Positions 8,734-17,283 of a stretch of DNA of 64,000 nt are shown here, piece by piece. A model generated the notes under the pieces. It saw only the letters and a program-made list of their open reading frames with translations. It was not told the DNA's origin and made no database searches. This DNA comes from Streptomyces cellostaticus (GTDB taxonomy: Bacteria; Actinomycetota; Actinomycetes; Streptomycetales; Streptomycetaceae), in NCBI RefSeq assembly GCF_001513965.1, contig NZ_KQ948020.1, positions 62,001-126,000 on the forward strand, in the 5' to 3' direction. A program made the position numbers and the translations under genes. How positions within the stretch are numbered: the stretch's first letter is position 1; each line of letters opens with the position of its first letter.

Positions 8734-8860
8734 AATCGGCGGAATATGCCATTCCGTTTCGCTTCCGGCGGGCACACTTAGTCCGGCACTACCCGTGCGA
8801 TCGCGGGGCAGGATGGTTTCCGCAGGGCCCTGCCGGGCCCACGGAGGAGAGAGGCGCCTG

Positions 8861-9334
8861 GTGTTCACAAGCGTTCTGATGATCGAGAAGGCCCTGACGT
8901 CCGCCGACGTGGAGTTCGTCACCACCTTGCACGGGGACGAGCCGGTCACCTTCCACGTCCTGCTCCAGCCGCGCGGCGACCAGGCGGACCGCCTGCTGCG
9001 GGCCATCGACGACATTGCCCTCGGCGAACTGGACGAGGCCCGGCGTGAGGGGGAGACGCCCGAGGGTGAGGAGGCGCGGAGCGTCGGTCAGCAGGCCCTT
9101 GATGTGTCTCTGCAGGCTCTGCGGGCGGCGGGCAGCGAGGCTGAGGGGCGGTTGGTCGAGGATCATCCGCTGGATGCGTTGAAGTCCTTGGTCGCCGAAG
9201 TCGGTGCCGATGAGGTGATCGTGCTGACCGATCCTCACTATGTGGAGGAGTTCTTTCATCGGGACTGGGCTTCTCGGGCTCGGCACAAGGTGGGGGTGCC
9301 GGTGCTGAAGTTGTTCTCGCACAGTAAGGCCTAG
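8861..9334 (+). CDS. Conserved actinobacterial protein of unknown function
   Basis: A 157-residue soluble acidic protein starting at GTG 8861 with a GGAGGAGAGAG ribosome-binding site. The C-terminal part (LVAEVGADEVIVLTDPHYVEEFF) resembles the end of a Rossmann-like or universal-stress-like fold. I recall orthologues labelled indole-3-glycerol phosphate synthase in some genomes, but no TrpC motif is present and I regard that label as unsupported. Neighbours (RibD-like, murC) give no functional hint. Confidence 0.75.
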   Translation: MFTSVLMIEKALTSADVEFVTTLHGDEPVTFHVLLQPRGDQADRLLRAIDDIALGELDEARREGETPEGEEARSVGQQALDVSLQALRAAGSEAEGRLVEDHPLDALKSLVAEVGADEVIVLTDPHYVEEFFHRDWASRARHKVGVPVLKLFSHSKA

Positions 9335-9372
9335 TCGCCGTGGGGGAGTGGTGCGTGGGCGGGTGCGGGTGC

Positions 9373-9405
9373 GTAGTGGCTGGTCGCGCAGTTCCCCGCG
9401 CCCCT
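9373..9405. repeat. Dispersed Streptomyces intergenic repeat
   Basis: The segment between the preceding gene and murC contains GGTCGCGCAGTTCCCCGCG followed by CCCCT. From memory this motif recurs in great numbers in intergenic DNA of many Streptomyces genomes. Its function is unknown to me. Only this one copy was noticed in the window. Confidence 0.55.
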
Positions 9406-9499
9406 GGGCAAGTCACCGCTCGCCCCTTGCAAGGGCACCGGTGTTTCAGCACATAGGCTAGGGCTGCTCTCGCTCGTACCGGATCTTATGGAGACATGC

Positions 9500-10891
9500 A
9501 TGGCACCCGGCCTTCCCACCGCCATGGACCGACCGCACTTCATCGGCATCGGCGGAGCCGGGATGTCGGGGATCGCCAAGATTCTTGCGCAGCGTGGGGC
9601 TCGGGTGGCCGGCAGTGATGCCAAGGAGTCGGCGACCGCCGAGGCGCTGCGGGCGCTGGGCGCGACCGTGCACATCGGGCATGTCGCCGGGCACCTCGCC
9701 GACGACGCGAGCTGTGTCGTCGTCTCCTCGGCGATCCGCAAGGACAACCCGGAGCTGGCCCGCGCCGCCGAGCTGGGCATCCCCGTGGTGCACCGGTCCG
9801 ACGCGCTGGCCGCGCTGATGCAGGGGCTGCGTCCGATCGCCGTGGCCGGTACCCACGGCAAGACGACCACCACCTCCATGCTGGCCGTCTCGCTCTCCGA
9901 GCTGGGGCTGAAGCCGTCGTACGCCATCGGCGGCGACCTGGACGTGCCCGGCTCGAACGCGCTGCACGGCGACGGCGACATCTTCGTGGCCGAGGCGGAT
10001 GAATCGGACCGCAGCTTCCACAAGTACGCGCCCGAGGTCGCCATCGTCCTCAACGTCGAGCTGGACCACCACGCCAACTACGCCTCGATGGACGAGATCT
10101 ACGAGTCCTTCGAGACCTTCGCCGGGAAGATCGTGCCCGGCGGCACGCTGGTGATCTCCGCAGACCACGAGGGTGCGCGGGAGCTGACCCGGCGGCTGGC
10201 CGGATCGGTGAAGACCGTGACGTACGGGGCGGCCGAGGACGCAGACGTGCGGGTCCTGGCCGTCGTACCGCAGGGGCTGAAGAGCCAGGTCACCGTGGTG
10301 CTGGACGGGCGGGAGCTGACCTTCGCGGTCTCCGTTCCCGGCCGCCACTACGCGCACAACGCGGTTGCCGCGCTGGCCGCCGGTGCCGCCCTCGGCATTC
10401 CCGCCGAGGAGCTGGCGCCCGCGCTGGCCGCCTACACCGGTGTCAAGCGGCGCCTCCAGCTCAAGGGCGAGGCGGCCGGGGTGCAGGTGATCGACTCCTA
10501 CGCCCACCACCCCACGGAGATGACCGCCGACCTGGAGGCCATGCGGGCCGCCGCCGGTGACGCGCGCATCCTCGTGGTCTTCCAGCCGCACCTCTTCTCC
10601 CGCACCCAGGAGCTGGGCAAGGAGATGGGCCAGTCGCTGACCCTCGCCGACGGCTCCCTCGTGCTCGACATCTACCCGGCCCGCGAGGACCCGATCCCCG
10701 GGGTGACCAGCGAGCTGATCATCGACGCCGCGCGTGCGGCGGGCGCCGACGTCACCGCCGTGCACGACAAGGCGGAGATCCCGGCCGTGGTCGCGGGAAT
10801 GGCGAAGCCCGGTGATCTCGTTCTCACCATGGGCGCAGGCGACGTGACCGACCTGGGCCCGCAGATCCTGGACCGTCTGTCGCAGCAGTAG
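9500..10891 (+). CDS. murC: UDP-N-acetylmuramate--L-alanine ligase
   Basis: Cytoplasmic Mur ligase that adds L-alanine to UDP-MurNAc, the first amino acid of the peptidoglycan stem. It is 463 residues, normal length. N-terminal UDP-binding motif FIGIGGAGMSGIA, ATP-binding P-loop AGTHGKTTTTSM, DESD and ELDHHANY central motifs, and the C-terminal region with DSYAHHPTE are all present. The ATG at 9500 (MAPGLPTAMDRPHF) is chosen because GGAG lies 6 bases upstream; an ATG at 9488 would include that ribosome-binding site in the coding region. murC is away from the dcw cluster here, as is common in Streptomyces. msrB follows after 14 bases. Confidence 0.95.
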   Translation: MAPGLPTAMDRPHFIGIGGAGMSGIAKILAQRGARVAGSDAKESATAEALRALGATVHIGHVAGHLADDASCVVVSSAIRKDNPELARAAELGIPVVHRSDALAALMQGLRPIAVAGTHGKTTTTSMLAVSLSELGLKPSYAIGGDLDVPGSNALHGDGDIFVAEADESDRSFHKYAPEVAIVLNVELDHHANYASMDEIYESFETFAGKIVPGGTLVISADHEGARELTRRLAGSVKTVTYGAAEDADVRVLAVVPQGLKSQVTVVLDGRELTFAVSVPGRHYAHNAVAALAAGAALGIPAEELAPALAAYTGVKRRLQLKGEAAGVQVIDSYAHHPTEMTADLEAMRAAAGDARILVVFQPHLFSRTQELGKEMGQSLTLADGSLVLDIYPAREDPIPGVTSELIIDAARAAGADVTAVHDKAEIPAVVAGMAKPGDLVLTMGAGDVTDLGPQILDRLSQQ

Positions 10892-10905
10892 AGGGGCTGA
10901 GGCTC

Positions 10906-11313
10906 ATGTCGTACGACGTAGAGAAGCCGGACGAGCAGTGGCGTGCAGAGCTGACCCCGGCCGAGTACGCCGTGCTGCGCCAGGCCGCGACCGAGCCGGC
11001 CTTCACCGGTGAGTACACGGACACCAAGGCCAAGGGCGTCTACTCCTGCCGGGCCTGTGGTGCCGAACTGTTCACCTCCACGACCAAGTTCGCGTCGCAC
11101 TGCGGCTGGCCGTCCTTCTACGACCCGAAGGACACCGACGCGGTGGAGTTGGTCGAGGACCGCTCCCACGGCATGGTCCGCACCGAGGTCCGCTGTGCCC
11201 GGTGCGGTTCCCACCTCGGCCATGTCTTCGCGGGCGAGGGCTACCCGACCCCCACCGACCAGCGGTACTGCATCAACAGCATCTCGCTGCGGCTGGCCCC
11301 GGACGAGGCCTGA
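10906..11313 (+). CDS. msrB: Peptide-methionine (R)-S-oxide reductase
   Basis: Repairs methionine-R-sulfoxide in proteins using thioredoxin. It is 135 residues with two zinc CxxC pairs (CRACG and CARCG), the fold signature HCGWPSF, GHVF and the catalytic cysteine in RYCINS. It lies 14 bases downstream of murC with ribosome-binding site GAGGGGCTGAGG, so the two are likely one transcript, ended by a strong hairpin. Confidence 0.95.
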   Translation: MSYDVEKPDEQWRAELTPAEYAVLRQAATEPAFTGEYTDTKAKGVYSCRACGAELFTSTTKFASHCGWPSFYDPKDTDAVELVEDRSHGMVRTEVRCARCGSHLGHVFAGEGYPTPTDQRYCINSISLRLAPDEA

Positions 11314-11331
11314 GACCTCCGGGGCTCCAGA

Positions 11332-11369
11332 AGCGGGCCGGGACACCAGAGGCTGGTGCCCGGCCCGCT
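11332..11369 (+). terminator. Rho-independent terminator after msrB
   Basis: An 11-bp perfect stem AGCGGGCCGGG/CCCGGCCCGCT continues, after one bulged A, into a 6-bp stem CACCAG/CTGGTG with a 3-base loop. It starts 18 bases after the msrB stop and ends 15 bases before the next gene. The following sequence has only a short TTT, typical of GC-rich actinobacterial terminators. Confidence 0.75.
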
Positions 11370-11384
11370 CCGGTTTGAGACTCT

Positions 11385-12689
11385 GTGAGAGTGATGGGTG
11401 TCGTGCGCTGGATCCAGGCCCGGCGCAGGCCCCTGCCTCCCGGCGGCCACCGCAGGGAGGACGAGGCCGGCGAGCCGGAGGGCGACGCGGTCCGGCTGGA
11501 GGCGCTGCGGGCGGCCGCCGGCGGGATCGGCACCACGCTCGACGAGGAGACGACCTGCGCCGAGCTGACCCGGGCCGCCGTACGGCTGACCGGCGGCGGG
11601 GCAGCGGTCATGCGCCGGTTCGGGAAGACCGTCTCCGGTTACGAGGCGGTCGCCGGGGAATCGGATGTGCTGCCCGATGCCCGCTGGGCCACGGCCGTGG
11701 CCCGGGAGGCGGGCACTCCGGCCGCCGACAGACAGCCGGAGCCCTGGATCCAGCAGCCGCCGGGCATCCGCGGCCTGCCCGCGCTCTGCGTGCCTCTGAC
11801 CAGCGGCAGTGACCAGTACGGCGTCCTGGTCTCGGCGCGGCACGGAGCGAGGTTCACCCGTCCGGAGGCCGAGCGGCTGACCCTCCTCGCTGAACGCGCC
11901 GCCTCCCACATCCGGCACGCCCGCGCCTATGACCAGGTCAGCCAGACGGCCGGTGACCTGCAACGCGCGCTGCTGGCGGAACCCGGCCGGCCGCACCCGA
12001 ACCTGGACGTCGCCGTCCGCTACCTCCCGGCCGGCAGCAGCCGGGTGCTGGTCGGCGGCGACTGGTGCGAGACCGTACGGCTCCATTTCGGCCGCACCCT
12101 GCTGGTCGTCGGCGACGTGATGGGCCACGGCCTGGAGGCCGCCGTCGACATGAGCGCCTACCGCTCCTCGCTGCGCTACATCGCCTCCTCCGACCTGCCC
12201 CCGCACCGGGTGCTGCGGCAGATGGACGACATCGCCTCCGGCGAGGCCGAGCGGAGGCCGGCCACCTGTCTGCTCGCGCGGATCGACCCCGGCCGGGGGC
12301 AGGTCACGCTCGCCAGCGCCGGTCATCTGCCGCCCGTGCTCATCAGCGGGGACGGTCTGACCACACCGCTGCCCGTGCCCGTCGGGCCGCCGCTCGGCAC
12401 CGGCTTCGGCGGCTACGAGTCGGCCACCCACAAGCTGGCCCCCGACCAGACCCTGGTGCTCTTCACCGACGGGCTCGTGGAGCGCCGCGGCGAGGACATC
12501 GACAGCTCCCTGGCCCGCCTGTCCGCCCTGCGCTTCACCACCGGCCACGGCGTGGGCGACGTTCTGGACACCATCCTGACCACCTTGGACGCGCGCCACG
12601 CAGAGGACGACGTGGCGGTCCTCGCGGCACGGCCCCACGCGCGGCAGGCGGCCGCGGAGATGCTGGACGGCGTTGAGGTGACGGGCTGA
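11385..12689 (+). CDS. GAF-PP2C (SpoIIE-type) phosphatase
   Basis: Predicted Mg/Mn-dependent serine phosphatase, 434 residues. A GAF-like sensor region (about residues 35-180) is followed by a PP2C/SpoIIE domain with GGDWCETVR, VGDVMGHGLEAA, ASAGHLPPVL, LFTDGLVERR and DDVAVLAAR, so both metal-binding aspartate regions are intact. Such proteins dephosphorylate anti-sigma-factor antagonists in partner-switching stress pathways; no antagonist or anti-sigma gene is adjacent. The GTG at 11385 follows the msrB terminator directly. Confidence 0.88.
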   Translation: MRVMGVVRWIQARRRPLPPGGHRREDEAGEPEGDAVRLEALRAAAGGIGTTLDEETTCAELTRAAVRLTGGGAAVMRRFGKTVSGYEAVAGESDVLPDARWATAVAREAGTPAADRQPEPWIQQPPGIRGLPALCVPLTSGSDQYGVLVSARHGARFTRPEAERLTLLAERAASHIRHARAYDQVSQTAGDLQRALLAEPGRPHPNLDVAVRYLPAGSSRVLVGGDWCETVRLHFGRTLLVVGDVMGHGLEAAVDMSAYRSSLRYIASSDLPPHRVLRQMDDIASGEAERRPATCLLARIDPGRGQVTLASAGHLPPVLISGDGLTTPLPVPVGPPLGTGFGGYESATHKLAPDQTLVLFTDGLVERRGEDIDSSLARLSALRFTTGHGVGDVLDTILTTLDARHAEDDVAVLAARPHARQAAAEMLDGVEVTG

Positions 12690-12829
12690 CCGCACGTACC
12701 TCGCAGGCCTGACCGCGCGCACCCCGATGACCCGGACCGGTCTTTGCCCGTCCGTTCAGGCGCCCGCGTGCGCCAGCGCGGACCAGGACCAGGACCGATC
12801 CGGGGCGGCCGCGCGCAGGGCGCTCGTAC

Positions 12830-13290
12830 GGTGCGATCGAGGGTCTTCGTGTTGAACGCGCAGCCGATCGCCACGCCGGACCGCACGAGCGGCACGAGCC
12901 TGCCGGTGCGTACGGCCCTCAGCAGGGCGGCCGCGCCCGAAGTCCCGCTTGACCAGCCGGTGCAGCACCGCCACCGAGCCGACGCCTGCCGCGGCCATCG
13001 GCAGCACCAGCTGCCAGGTGCCGTAGCCGAAGAGGCGGGCGGACAGACCCATCACCCCCAGGGCGAACGGAGGCTTGTCGACGGTGATGAAGCTGCCCGA
13101 GTCGAGCGCGCCGAAGAAGAACGCCTTCCAGCTCTTCGTGCCGCTGTAGACGGCCACGTCGTAGAAGGAGTTGCCGGTCAGGGAGGACAGGTTCCAGGTG
13201 TACAGGGCCGCGGCCGGCACCAGGACCGCCCACAGCCCGGTCACGCCGGGCTGCCAGGCGCTCTCCCGCCAAAGTGCTGTAACACTCGCC
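12830..13290 (-). pseudogene. Remnant of a GT39 (ArnT-like) membrane glycosyltransferase
   Basis: The minus strand encodes the N-terminal part of a polyprenyl-phosphate-dependent glycosyltransferase: ALYTWNLS, NSFYDVAVYSGTKSWKAFFFG, DKPPFALGVMGLSARLFGYG and VLHRLVKRDFGR. Just after that (about 12930) the frame is lost. A later part of the same family (RTGRLVPLVRSGVAIGCAFNTKTLD) appears in another frame, and the rest of the roughly 600-residue enzyme is missing. This is an internal deletion plus frameshift plus 3' truncation. The region 12690-12829 and the region from 13290 to the next gene hold no other gene that I can see. Confidence 0.75.
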
Positions 13291-13347
13291 GTCTAGACTC
13301 TCCCGGCAACGGCCCAGCTTCGCCAAAACCGAAGGATACGCGGCGTT

Positions 13348-14475
13348 TTGATACGGATAGATGCAGTCACCAAGCGGTACCCGGACGGCACGGTTGCCGT
13401 CGACGGGCTGTCGTTGGAGATACCGGACCGCGCGATCACCGTCCTCGTCGGCCCCTCCGGCTGCGGCAAGACGACGACCCTGCGGATGATCAACCGGATG
13501 GTGGAGCCCAGCGAGGGCAGCATCCTCCTGGACGGCCAGGACATCCGGCAGCAGCCGGTCAACACCCTGCGCCGGTCGATGGGGTACGTCATCCAGAACG
13601 CCGGTCTCTTCCAGCACCGCACCATCCTCGACAACATCGCCACCGTGCCCCGGCTGCTCGGCTGGAGCAAGCAGAAGGCGCGGGCGCGGGCGGCGGAACT
13701 GATGGAGCGGGTCGGGCTCGACACCTCGCTCGCCAAGCGGTACCCCTACCAGCTCTCCGGCGGCCAGCAGCAGCGCGTCGGCGTGGCCCGGGCGCTCGCC
13801 GCCGACCCGCCGGTGCTGCTCATGGACGAGCCGTTCTCCGCCGTCGACCCGGTGGTGCGCAAGGGACTGCAGGACGAACTCCTGCGAATCCAGGACGAGT
13901 TGGGTAAGACGATCGTCTTCGTCACGCACGACATCGACGAGGCCGTCAAGCTGGGCACGATGGTCGCCGTGCTGCGCACCGGCGGCAGGCTCGCCCAGTT
14001 CGCCCCGCCCGCCGAACTGCTCAGCGTACCCGCCGACCCCTTCGTGGAGGACTTCCTCGGCGCCGACCGGGGCATCCGGCGACTGTCCTTCTTCCCGTCC
14101 ACCGAACTGGAGTTGCACACCGCGCCGGTCGTGGCGATCGACGCGGGCACGGAGAAGCTCGCCTCCGGTGGCGAAGCCGCCCCCTGTCTTCTCGTGACGG
14201 ACACCGACGGCAAGCCGCTCGGCTGGGGTGCGCCGGACGACCTCGCCGCCGGAGCGATCGACCGGGACCGACTGCTGCCGTTCGGACGGCCGTTCGTGCC
14301 CGGCAAGGACTCGCTGCGCACCGCGCTCGACGGGGCCGTGCTCTCGCCGACCGGCTGGGCCGTGGCGGTGGACGAGGAGGGGCGTGCCGTCGGTGTCGTC
14401 TCCCAGCAGATGATCGGCGAGGCGATCCGCGCCGCCCACGCCGAGGGCCGGCCGGACGCGAAGGCCGCGCGATGA
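13348..14475 (+). CDS. Quaternary-amine ABC transporter ATPase (OpuCA/ProV type)
   Basis: ATPase of a glycine betaine/choline/proline-type osmoprotectant importer, 375 residues. Walker A GPSGCGKTT, signature LSGGQQQR, Walker B VLLMDEPFSAVD and H-loop VTHD are intact. The C-terminal ~110 residues resemble a degenerate CBS-type region (ACLLVTDTDGKPLG-like segment, EGRAVGVVSQ), which in homologues senses ionic strength. It starts at TTG 13348 with GAAGGAT upstream and overlaps the next gene by ATGA. It is first in a three-gene operon. Confidence 0.9.
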   Translation: MIRIDAVTKRYPDGTVAVDGLSLEIPDRAITVLVGPSGCGKTTTLRMINRMVEPSEGSILLDGQDIRQQPVNTLRRSMGYVIQNAGLFQHRTILDNIATVPRLLGWSKQKARARAAELMERVGLDTSLAKRYPYQLSGGQQQRVGVARALAADPPVLLMDEPFSAVDPVVRKGLQDELLRIQDELGKTIVFVTHDIDEAVKLGTMVAVLRTGGRLAQFAPPAELLSVPADPFVEDFLGADRGIRRLSFFPSTELELHTAPVVAIDAGTEKLASGGEAAPCLLVTDTDGKPLGWGAPDDLAAGAIDRDRLLPFGRPFVPGKDSLRTALDGAVLSPTGWAVAVDEEGRAVGVVSQQMIGEAIRAAHAEGRPDAKAAR

Positions 14476-15125
14476 GCGGCTTCTTCGACATCCCGAGCGA
14501 CCTCCAGCACAGCTACCTCGGCCTGATCGGCCTGCACCTGCGGGAGGCCCTGCTGCCGGTGCTGGCCGGGCTGCTCGTCTCGCTGCCCCTGGCCCAGCTG
14601 TGCGTGCGCTTCCGCTGGCTCTACGCGCCTGTGCTCGGCCTCACCATCGTGCTGTACGCCATCCCGTCCCTGGCCTTCTTCGTCGTGCTCATCGACTACA
14701 CCGGCCAGACCGAGACCACGGTGATGATCCCGCTCGCCGTGTACAGCCTGGTGGTGCTCGTCCCGGCGATCGTGGACGGCGTCCGCTCGGTGCCACCGGA
14801 GACGCTGGCCGCCGCCACCGCCATGGGCTTCGGACCCGTACGGCGTTATCTCCAGGTCCAGTTGCCCATCGCCGTACCCGCCATCATCGCGGGCCTGCGG
14901 GTGGCGACCGTGTCCAGCATCTCCCTGGTCAGCGTCGGCATGCTCATCGGCAACCAGGGCGCCCTCGGCAACCTGCTCAACGACGCGAACATCTACCACC
15001 GCCCCGAACTCGCCGTGACCTCGGTGCTGACCATCGCGGCCCTGGCGATCCTCGCCGACGTCGCGCTGATCCTCGTACGGCTCCTGCTCACCCCCTGGAT
15101 GCCGAGGAAGGGCGCCGTCCGGTGA
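14472..15125 (+). CDS. Quaternary-amine ABC transporter permease 1 (OpuCB/ProW type)
   Basis: A 217-residue membrane permease with about five transmembrane segments and the inner-membrane-component EAA loop (ETLAAATAMGFGPVRRYLQVQLP) that docks onto the ATPase. It starts within the stop codon of the ATPase gene (ATGA) and its own stop overlaps the next GTG, so stoichiometric translation is expected. It forms a heterodimeric channel with the next permease. Confidence 0.9.
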   Translation: MSGFFDIPSDLQHSYLGLIGLHLREALLPVLAGLLVSLPLAQLCVRFRWLYAPVLGLTIVLYAIPSLAFFVVLIDYTGQTETTVMIPLAVYSLVVLVPAIVDGVRSVPPETLAAATAMGFGPVRRYLQVQLPIAVPAIIAGLRVATVSSISLVSVGMLIGNQGALGNLLNDANIYHRPELAVTSVLTIAALAILADVALILVRLLLTPWMPRKGAVR

Positions 15126-15790
15126 ACGTACTGAACTTCGTCCACGCCTTCCTGAGCGACAGCTCCCACTGGCACGGCTACGACGGCATCCCCACCCGGG
15201 TCGGCGAGCACCTCCACTACACCCTTCAGGCCCTCGCGATCGCCGCCGCCATCGCACTGCCCGTCGGCCTGGTCACCGGGCACACCGTGCGCGGCGGGAA
15301 CGTCCTCGCCCTGGTCGCCACCGCAGGGCGGGCGCTGCCCAGCTTCGGCCTGCTGGTGCTGCTGTTCATCTGGATCGGGTTCGGCCTGCTGCCGGTGATG
15401 ATCCCGCTGGTGGCGCTCGCCGTACCGCCGATCCTGGTCACCACCTTCGAGGCGATACGCTCCGTCGACCCGTCCCCGGTCGACGCCGCGCGGGGCATGG
15501 GGATGTCCGAGACCCGGGTCCTGTTCCAGGTGGAGATCCCGGTCGCGCTCCCGCTGATCCTGAGCGGTCTGCTCACGGCCGCCATCCAGATCGTCTCCAC
15601 CGCCACCATCGCCGCCTATGTGAGCCTCGGCGGCCTCGGCCGCTACATCATCGACGGGCTCTACCAGAAGAACTACGAGAAGGTCGTCGGCGGCGCCACC
15701 CTGGTCGCCGGGATGGCGCTCGCGACGCTGGCCGTGTTCTGGCTGGTCTCCCGTCTCACGGTCTCGCCGGGCGTGCGCAGGAGCAGCTGA
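15122..15790 (+). CDS. Quaternary-amine ABC transporter permease 2 (OpuCD/ProW type)
   Basis: Second permease, 222 residues, with an EAA loop SPVDAARGMGMSETRVLFQV and several hydrophobic segments. It starts at GTG 15122 in a GTGA overlap. The gene ends 3 bases before the convergent cvnD stop. A typical operon of this type would continue with the substrate-binding protein; here that gene is found about 4.1 kb away, beyond the conservon (19912). Confidence 0.9.
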   Translation: MNVLNFVHAFLSDSSHWHGYDGIPTRVGEHLHYTLQALAIAAAIALPVGLVTGHTVRGGNVLALVATAGRALPSFGLLVLLFIWIGFGLLPVMIPLVALAVPPILVTTFEAIRSVDPSPVDAARGMGMSETRVLFQVEIPVALPLILSGLLTAAIQIVSTATIAAYVSLGGLGRYIIDGLYQKNYEKVVGGATLVAGMALATLAVFWLVSRLTVSPGVRRSS

Positions 15791-15793
15791 GGG

Positions 15794-16393
15794 TCAGGCT
15801 TCGGTGCGGGCCAGCGCCAGTTCGAGCACGACGAGCAGCGCGTCCCGCACCGAGCCGCGCTCGCGGGCGTCGAACACCACGACCGGGACGCCGTCGGAGA
15901 CGTCGAGGGCCCAGCGGACCTCGTCCAGCGTGTGCTCCACCTTCCCGTCGAAGGCGTTGACCGCCACCGCGAACGGGATGTCCCGGTGCTCGAAGTAGTC
16001 GACGGCCGCATAGCAGTCGTCCAGACGGCGGGTGTCGACGACGACCAGGCCGCCGACCGCGCCCTCCACGATGTCGTCCCACATGAACCCGAACCGCTCC
16101 TGCCCCGGCGTGCCGAACAGGTACAGCTTCAGCGTCGGGTCGATGGTGATGCAGCCGAAGTCCATCGCCACCGTGGTGGTGGTCTTGCGCGGGGTGTGCG
16201 TGAGGTCGTCCACGCCCGCCGCGACCTCGGTGACCGAGGCCTCGGTGGTCAGCGGCTCGATCTCCGAGACCGAGCCGACGGCGGTGGTCTTGCCCACGCC
16301 GAAGCCGCCCGCGATCACCATCTTCACCGGCAGCGGCGGCCGCAGGGCGGTGGCCGCGGCCACGCCCCCGGTGAGCGGTTCAGTCGGTGTCAC
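15794..16393 (-). CDS. cvnD: Conservon GTP-binding protein
   Basis: Small Ras-like GTPase of the conservon type, 199 residues. G1 is GGFGVGKTT, the G3 region is FGTPGQERF and the G4 position reads NAFD instead of NKxD, as is usual in CvnD proteins. Together with CvnA-C it is thought to form a membrane-associated signalling complex resembling eukaryotic G-protein modules; in S. coelicolor conservons influence development and antibiotic production. It is last of four overlapping genes; its GTG start (16393) lies 14 bases inside cvnC. Confidence 0.92.
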   Translation of the reverse strand: MTPTEPLTGGVAAATALRPPLPVKMVIAGGFGVGKTTAVGSVSEIEPLTTEASVTEVAAGVDDLTHTPRKTTTTVAMDFGCITIDPTLKLYLFGTPGQERFGFMWDDIVEGAVGGLVVVDTRRLDDCYAAVDYFEHRDIPFAVAVNAFDGKVEHTLDEVRWALDVSDGVPVVVFDARERGSVRDALLVVLELALARTEA

Positions 16394-16790
16394 TCGGTAC
16401 CCCTCGGGAGTCGGAGACGGCCCTCAGGCCGTCGATAACCCTGCGCAGGACGGAGGCGTCGTGGGTGGCTGCGGCGTCGGGTACGTGCACCGCCAGCTGC
16501 CCCGCCTCGCGCAGGTCTTCGGCCAGCACACGGACCACGTTGAGGTGCAGCCGCAGCCGGGCCGCGAGTTCCGCGACCGACTGCGGCAGCCGGCAGGCGG
16601 CGACGATGTCGTACCGCTCGAAGGAGAGCCGGCCGAGCGCGTCGAGACCGGCGGCGGTGGCCACCACCTGGGTCTCCACGGGCAACGACCGGCCGGGGGC
16701 GGCGTCCGCCACCCGGCCGGCGGTGACCAGGAACGGCCGTACGGCGGGGGCGGGGCCGACCGGGTCCGGGCCCGGGGTGGCGTCCGCCAT
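16380..16790 (-). CDS. cvnC: Conservon DUF742 protein
   Basis: DUF742 family, 136 residues: an N-terminal segment RPFLVTAGR followed by a winged-helix-like region (FERYDIVAACRLPQSVAELAARL, LHLNVVRVLAEDL) and a C-terminal RRVIDGLRA. The domain resembles a DNA-binding fold but acts in conservons as part of the CvnA-D complex. It lies between cvnB (17-base gap) and cvnD (overlap). Confidence 0.92.
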   Translation of the reverse strand: MADATPGPDPVGPAPAVRPFLVTAGRVADAAPGRSLPVETQVVATAAGLDALGRLSFERYDIVAACRLPQSVAELAARLRLHLNVVRVLAEDLREAGQLAVHVPDAAATHDASVLRRVIDGLRAVSDSRGVPSDTD

Positions 16791-16806
16791 GGATACCTTC
16801 TCTTCC

Positions 16807-17283
16807 TCAGCGTGCCGACGTCGCGCCGACGCTGTTCTTCAGCTCCAGCACCAACTGCGGGCTGAGGGCGGCACCGGCGCGGTTGGCGAACAGTGTCATC
16901 TCGTAGGCGATGTTGCCGAGCTTGGCGTCCTTGTCGGCGACCACGCCCAGTACGGCGCCGCTGCCGATCGCGGAGACGATGACATGGCCGCCCTCCAGGT
17001 CGATGATGACCTTGTTCAGGCCGCCCAGGCCGTAGTTGCCGGAGGCGCCGGCGGCCAGGCTGGTGATGCCCGAGACGATCGCGGCGAGCCGTTCCGAGTG
17101 GGCGCGTTCGCGCAGCTCGGACACGGCGATCAGCAGGCCGTCGGAGGAGACGGCGATCGCGTCGACGACGCCTGCGGTCTCGGTCGCGAATCGGTTCAGC
17201 AGCCAGGTGAAGTCGGCTGCGGCTGCCTGCAGGTCGGTCGGCGTGCTGCCGCCCGTCGGGGTGTCATCCGTCGACGTGCTCAC
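16807..17283 (-). CDS. cvnB: Conservon roadblock/LC7 protein
   Basis: Roadblock/LC7-domain protein of 158 residues (FTWLLNRFATETAGVVDAIAVSSDGLLIA, SGITSLAAGAS, IIDLEGGHVIVSAIG). These proteins are regulatory light chains or GTPase-activating partners of small GTPases and probably link CvnD to CvnA. The GTG start overlaps the cvnA stop (GTGA), indicating translational coupling. Confidence 0.92.
   Translation of the reverse strand: MSTSTDDTPTGGSTPTDLQAAAADFTWLLNRFATETAGVVDAIAVSSDGLLIAVSELRERAHSERLAAIVSGITSLAAGASGNYGLGGLNKVIIDLEGGHVIVSAIGSGAVLGVVADKDAKLGNIAYEMTLFANRAGAALSPQLVLELKNSVGATSAR

Noticed and set aside
11629..11636. TTA codon in the phosphatase gene
   Set aside because: In frame the sequence is GGT TAC (Gly-Tyr), so it is not a TTA codon.
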